Assembly (NCBI RefSeq): GCF_021462525.1
Contig: NZ_JAKEDT010000004.1
Span: 15,395 to 79,394, forward strand
Direction: 5' to 3'
From: Thermus caliditerrae
GTDB lineage: Bacteria > Deinococcota > Deinococci > Deinococcales > Thermaceae
Length of the DNA stretch: 64,000 nt
How positions within the stretch are numbered: the stretch's first letter is position 1; each line of letters starts with the position of its first letter. Under the pieces are notes generated by a model. It saw only the letters and a list, made by a program, of their open reading frames with translations, had not been told where the DNA came from and ran no database searches. Position numbers and translations under genes: made by a program. This document shows positions 61,797-64,000 of the stretch, in pieces.

Positions 61797-62840
61797 TCAG
61801 AGGATGCGCAGCTGGGGGAAACCGGCGTGGAGGGCCCTCTGAAAATCCTCCACCCGCCCCTCGGGCACCAGGGCTACCACCGCCCCGCCGAACCCTGCCC
61901 CCGTAAGCTTGGCCCCGTAGGCCCCGGCCTCCAAGGCCGCCTCCACCAGGGCGTCCAGCTCGGGAAGGCTCACCTCGTAGTCCTGGGAAAGGGAGCGGTG
62001 GCTTTGAGTCATGAGCTCGCCGAAAGCCTTGACATCCCCTCTTCGGAGCGCCTCTACCCCCCTTAGCACTCGGAGGTTTTCCCCCACGATGTGCCGGGCC
62101 CGTTTGTCCAAGGGGGAGGGCAGGCTTTCCACCAGGCAGAGGTCGGCCACGTCCCGCAATGAACGCACCCCAAGCCTTCTGGCGGCCTCCTCCGCCTCCT
62201 GCCGCCTCTCGTTGTACCCCGCCTCCGCCAGGCGGCGCCCAAGCCCCAGGTCCAAGACCACCACCCGCACCCCAGGGGGCAGGGGAAGGTTTTCGTGGGC
62301 CAGGGTGCGGGTGTCCAGGAAAAGGGCTTTGCCCGCCTCCCCGAGGCTGGCGGCCATCTGATCCATGATGCCACAGCGCACCCCCACGTAGTCCACCTCG
62401 GCCTTCTGGGCCAGAAGGGCCACCTCCAGGTCGCTTAGGGGCAGGCGGAAGAGGGCGCGGAGGGCCTTGAGGGCGGCCACCTCCAGGGCGGCGGAGCTGG
62501 AGAGGCCGGCCCCCGTGGGCAGCTCGCTCCGGATGTACAAACGGGCTCCCGGCACGGGATGCCCGGCCTCCCTCAGCGCCCAGACCACCCCCAGGAGGTA
62601 GTCCAGGAAGTCCCCCTGGGGGGGGCTTCCTAGGGGCCTGGCCCTGAGCTCCTTCAGGGTTTCGCTGTAGGCCTCCACCCGCCCCTCCGCCCGGCCCGCT
62701 TCCACCCGGGTGAGGTAGGGGAGGGGGGTGGGGAGGACATAGCCCTCTTGGTAGTCGGTGTGCTCCCCCAGCAGGTTCACCCGCCCCGGGGCCTGGGCGC
62801 TGGCCTCCGGCAGGACGCCGAACACTTCTTGGAACCCCAT
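61797..62840 (-). CDS. galK: Galactokinase
   Basis: GHMP kinase that phosphorylates galactose at C1 (Leloir pathway). At 347 aa it is slightly shorter than usual. Signature PGRVNLLGEHTDYQEGYVLP, ATP loop PTGAGLSSSAALEVAAL, catalytic Asp region in VRCGIMDQMAASLG and C-terminal motif AKLTGAGFGGAVVALV are all present. No galT, galE or sugar transporter lies nearby. CATAAT (62847-62852) ends 6 nt before the ATG and overlaps the znuA stop, so galK may have its own leaderless promoter. Confidence 0.95.
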   Translation of the reverse strand: MGFQEVFGVLPEASAQAPGRVNLLGEHTDYQEGYVLPTPLPYLTRVEAGRAEGRVEAYSETLKELRARPLGSPPQGDFLDYLLGVVWALREAGHPVPGARLYIRSELPTGAGLSSSAALEVAALKALRALFRLPLSDLEVALLAQKAEVDYVGVRCGIMDQMAASLGEAGKALFLDTRTLAHENLPLPPGVRVVVLDLGLGRRLAEAGYNERRQEAEEAARRLGVRSLRDVADLCLVESLPSPLDKRARHIVGENLRVLRGVEALRRGDVKAFGELMTQSHRSLSQDYEVSLPELDALVEAALEAGAYGAKLTGAGFGGAVVALVPEGRVEDFQRALHAGFPQLRIL

Positions 62841-62846
62841 GCCTCC

Positions 62847-62852
62847 ATTATG
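62847..62852 (-). promoter_or_regulatory. -10 element of galK inside the znuA stop region
   Basis: CATAAT on the minus strand contains the TAA stop of the preceding gene and ends 6 nt (GGAGGC) before the galK ATG. GGAGG is too close to act as an SD, so a leaderless start is the better reading. Confidence 0.4.
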
Positions 62853-63705
62853 GGCACAGGGCCTTGAGGTTGTGGTCCAGGAGGGCCAGGTAGCTATTCA
62901 CTTTCTGGTCCAGGGTATCGGTGTACATCACCACGAGCCTGGCTCCCAAGGCCTCCGCCAAGGTCTTGAGGGCCGTGCCCCGAAACTGGGGCTCGGCCAG
63001 GACCAGTTTCACTCCTTCCCGCTTGGCCTTTTCCAGAAGGGCCAAAAAGCTCTTGCTGCTCACTTCCTGGGCCCCGGCTTGGGTCAATACCCCCACCACC
63101 ACCAGGCCGTAGCGCCGGGCAAAGTAGCGGAAGGCGTCGTGCTGGACCACCACCTTTTTCCCCTTGAGGCCGCAGGCCTGGAAGGCCTGGTCCCGCTTGG
63201 CCACTTCTTGGCGGAAGCGGTTCAGGTTGGCCTGGTACTGGGCCTTCCCTGCGGGGTCCAGGCGGCTGAGCTCCTGGGCGATGCGCTCCGCGTAGCGCAC
63301 CGCGTGGGTGGGGTCCAGCCAGAGGTGAGGGTTGCAGGGGCCGTGGTGGTGGTCTTCTTCGCCGCGGGCTTCTTCGTGGGTTTCCCCCGCGCAGATGAGG
63401 CCGGGTTGCCCCTCTCCCAGCTTCACTACCCGGGCCCCTGTGGGGAGGAGGCTTTGCAGCTTGGGCAGGTAGGCCTCGAGGCCCAGCCCGTTGGCCAAGA
63501 GGAGGCGGCTTTGCGCCAGAGCCTTGGCTGTGGCCGGGCTGGGGTCAAAGGTGTGGGGGTCAGCCCCAGGAGGAACCACGCTCACCACCTGCACCCGGCT
63601 ACCCCCCACCTGGCGCACCAGGTCGGCCAGGATGGGCGTGGTGGCGGCTACCGGCACCTGGGCCAGGGCAGGGCCCAGGAAGAGGAGGAGAAACCAAGGC
63701 CTCAT
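62848..63705 (-). CDS. Zinc/manganese ABC transporter substrate-binding protein (ZnuA/cluster A-I), 285 aa
   Basis: Signal peptide MRPWFLLLFLGPALA, cleaved before QVPV. Metal-site residues are His51 in GADPHTFDPSP, His in NPHLWLDP, His in VVVQHDAFRYFARRYGLV and the C-terminal Asp in VVMYTDTL. A His/Glu-rich loop (ETHEEARGEEDHHH) precedes NPHLW, as in zinc-specific members, so zinc is favoured over manganese. Permease and ATPase genes are not in the window. The TTGACA-17-TATCAC promoter lies in an unusually A/T-rich stretch, and the message is probably leaderless. Confidence 0.9.
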   Translation of the reverse strand: MRPWFLLLFLGPALAQVPVAATTPILADLVRQVGGSRVQVVSVVPPGADPHTFDPSPATAKALAQSRLLLANGLGLEAYLPKLQSLLPTGARVVKLGEGQPGLICAGETHEEARGEEDHHHGPCNPHLWLDPTHAVRYAERIAQELSRLDPAGKAQYQANLNRFRQEVAKRDQAFQACGLKGKKVVVQHDAFRYFARRYGLVVVGVLTQAGAQEVSSKSFLALLEKAKREGVKLVLAEPQFRGTALKTLAEALGARLVVMYTDTLDQKVNSYLALLDHNLKALCP

Positions 63706-63712
63706 GGCAATA

Positions 63713-63741
63713 GTGATAAGCCATTTTCATATATTTGTCAA
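63713..63741 (-). promoter_or_regulatory. Promoter of the metal-binding-protein gene, A/T-rich with imperfect dyad
   Basis: Minus strand: -35 TTGACA (63736-63741), 17-bp spacer, -10 TATCAC (63713-63718), then 7 nt to the ATG. The ends form an imperfect dyad (TGAYAA...TTRTCA) spanning the promoter, which could be a metal-repressor site, though half of the match comes from the promoter hexamers themselves. Confidence 0.6.
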
Positions 63742-63762
63742 GGTGGGGATGGGGAATGGGCG

Positions 63763-63768
63763 TATAAT
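63763..63768 (+). promoter_or_regulatory. -10 element of the aminotransferase gene
   Basis: Perfect TATAAT ends 8 nt before ATG 63777, consistent with a leaderless message. No -35 at proper distance; the nearest TTGTCA is 22 bp upstream. Confidence 0.5.
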
Positions 63769-63776
63769 CCGGGCAA

Positions 63777-64000
63777 ATGGACCTGAAAGCCCTGCACAAG
63801 AAGCACGTCCTCACCCCCTGGGTAGCGCAGGCTGGCCTCAACCCTCCCCTTGTGGTGCGCGGGGAGGGGGTCTGGCTTTACGACGAAGAGGGGCACCGCT
63901 ACCTGGATTTCTCCGCGGGGCTGGTGGCGGTGAACCTGGGCCACGCCCACCCCAAGCTGGTGGGGGCCATTGCCGAGCAGGCGGCGAGGCTGGCCTACGC
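63777..64000 (+). CDS. Class-III PLP aminotransferase, N-terminal fragment (cut by window end)
   Basis: Only about 74 residues are inside the window. They show the standard class-III start: [20 protein letters not shown] followed by [20 protein letters not shown]. This matches omega-amino-acid, acetylornithine and 4-aminobutyrate transaminases. The PLP lysine lies beyond the window, so the substrate cannot be narrowed. ATG 63777 follows a TATAAT -10 at leaderless distance. Confidence 0.85.
   Translation, partial: MDLKALHKKHVLTPWVAQAGLNPPLVVRGEGVWLYDEEGHRYLDFSAGLVAVNLGHAHPKLVGAIAEQAARLAY

Overview
This window is GC-rich, densely packed bacterial chromosome that reads as Thermus (Deinococcota). 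The signs are strong G/C third-position bias, almost no intergenic space, many leaderless genes whose -10 hexamer sits 5-8 nt before the start codon, and several proteins whose sequence or length I recall from T. thermophilus (aminopeptidase T of 408 aa, PolX of 575 aa, family-5 uracil-DNA glycosylase, a short 978-aa Mfd). I cannot assign a species. I saw no rRNA, tRNA, CRISPR, IS element or prophage, and no gene-free stretch over 300 bp.

Layout. (1) 63-11961: three large secreted or surface proteins in one overlapping + strand operon. They carry DUF11-type and SdrD_B-like repeats, a C-terminal outer-membrane beta-barrel and a lamin-tail domain. (2) 11961-18467: an MnmC-type methyltransferase, then envelope and glycan genes (NodB polysaccharide deacetylase, MFS transporter, GT2 and GT4 glycosyltransferases, LpxB-related protein) and pyroglutamyl peptidase. 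(3) 18598-24306: a DegV protein, Mfd, a lipoprotein and a FadL/PorV-like outer-membrane protein. (4) 24419-29661: a complete fadN-fadA-fadE beta-oxidation operon with a clear promoter at one end and a terminator at the other. (5) 29717-35509: CysS, Hsp33 with an unusual second cysteine cluster, a universal stress protein, a CPA2 antiporter and a Cys/Met-metabolism PLP enzyme. (6) 35665-41647: aminopeptidase T, an unlisted 45-aa membrane protein, pyruvate:ferredoxin oxidoreductase and its dihydroorotate-dehydrogenase-like partner. (7) 41613-44261: a HARE-HTH-like small protein, PolX and UDGb. (8) 44314-48037: two lipoproteins flanking an orphan LuxR-type regulator, both preceded by the same CCTAGG palindrome. 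(9) 48140-53102: acyl-CoA carboxyltransferase, a small coiled-coil membrane protein and an acd-etfB-etfA operon. (10) 53203-57587: a large GAF/PAS histidine kinase with a four-cysteine insert, a single-domain response regulator and a Tat-exported TRAP binding protein. (11) 57657-63705: a minus-strand run znuA-galK-fdh(NuoF-like)-fdh(ferredoxin)-fdhA. (12) 63777-end: a class-III aminotransferase cut by the window edge.

How it fits together. Fatty-acid and acyl-CoA breakdown dominates. fadNAE plus a second acyl-CoA dehydrogenase feed electrons to EtfAB, acyl-CoA carboxyltransferase handles a carboxylation step, and the outer-membrane protein divergent from fadN may import hydrophobic substrate. 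PFOR and an NAD-type formate dehydrogenase point to redox flexibility. The most unusual candidates are the three-gene surface operon, the LuxR/lipoprotein palindrome unit, the Hsp33 variant, and the histidine kinase with its cysteine cluster next to an orphan TRAP receptor.
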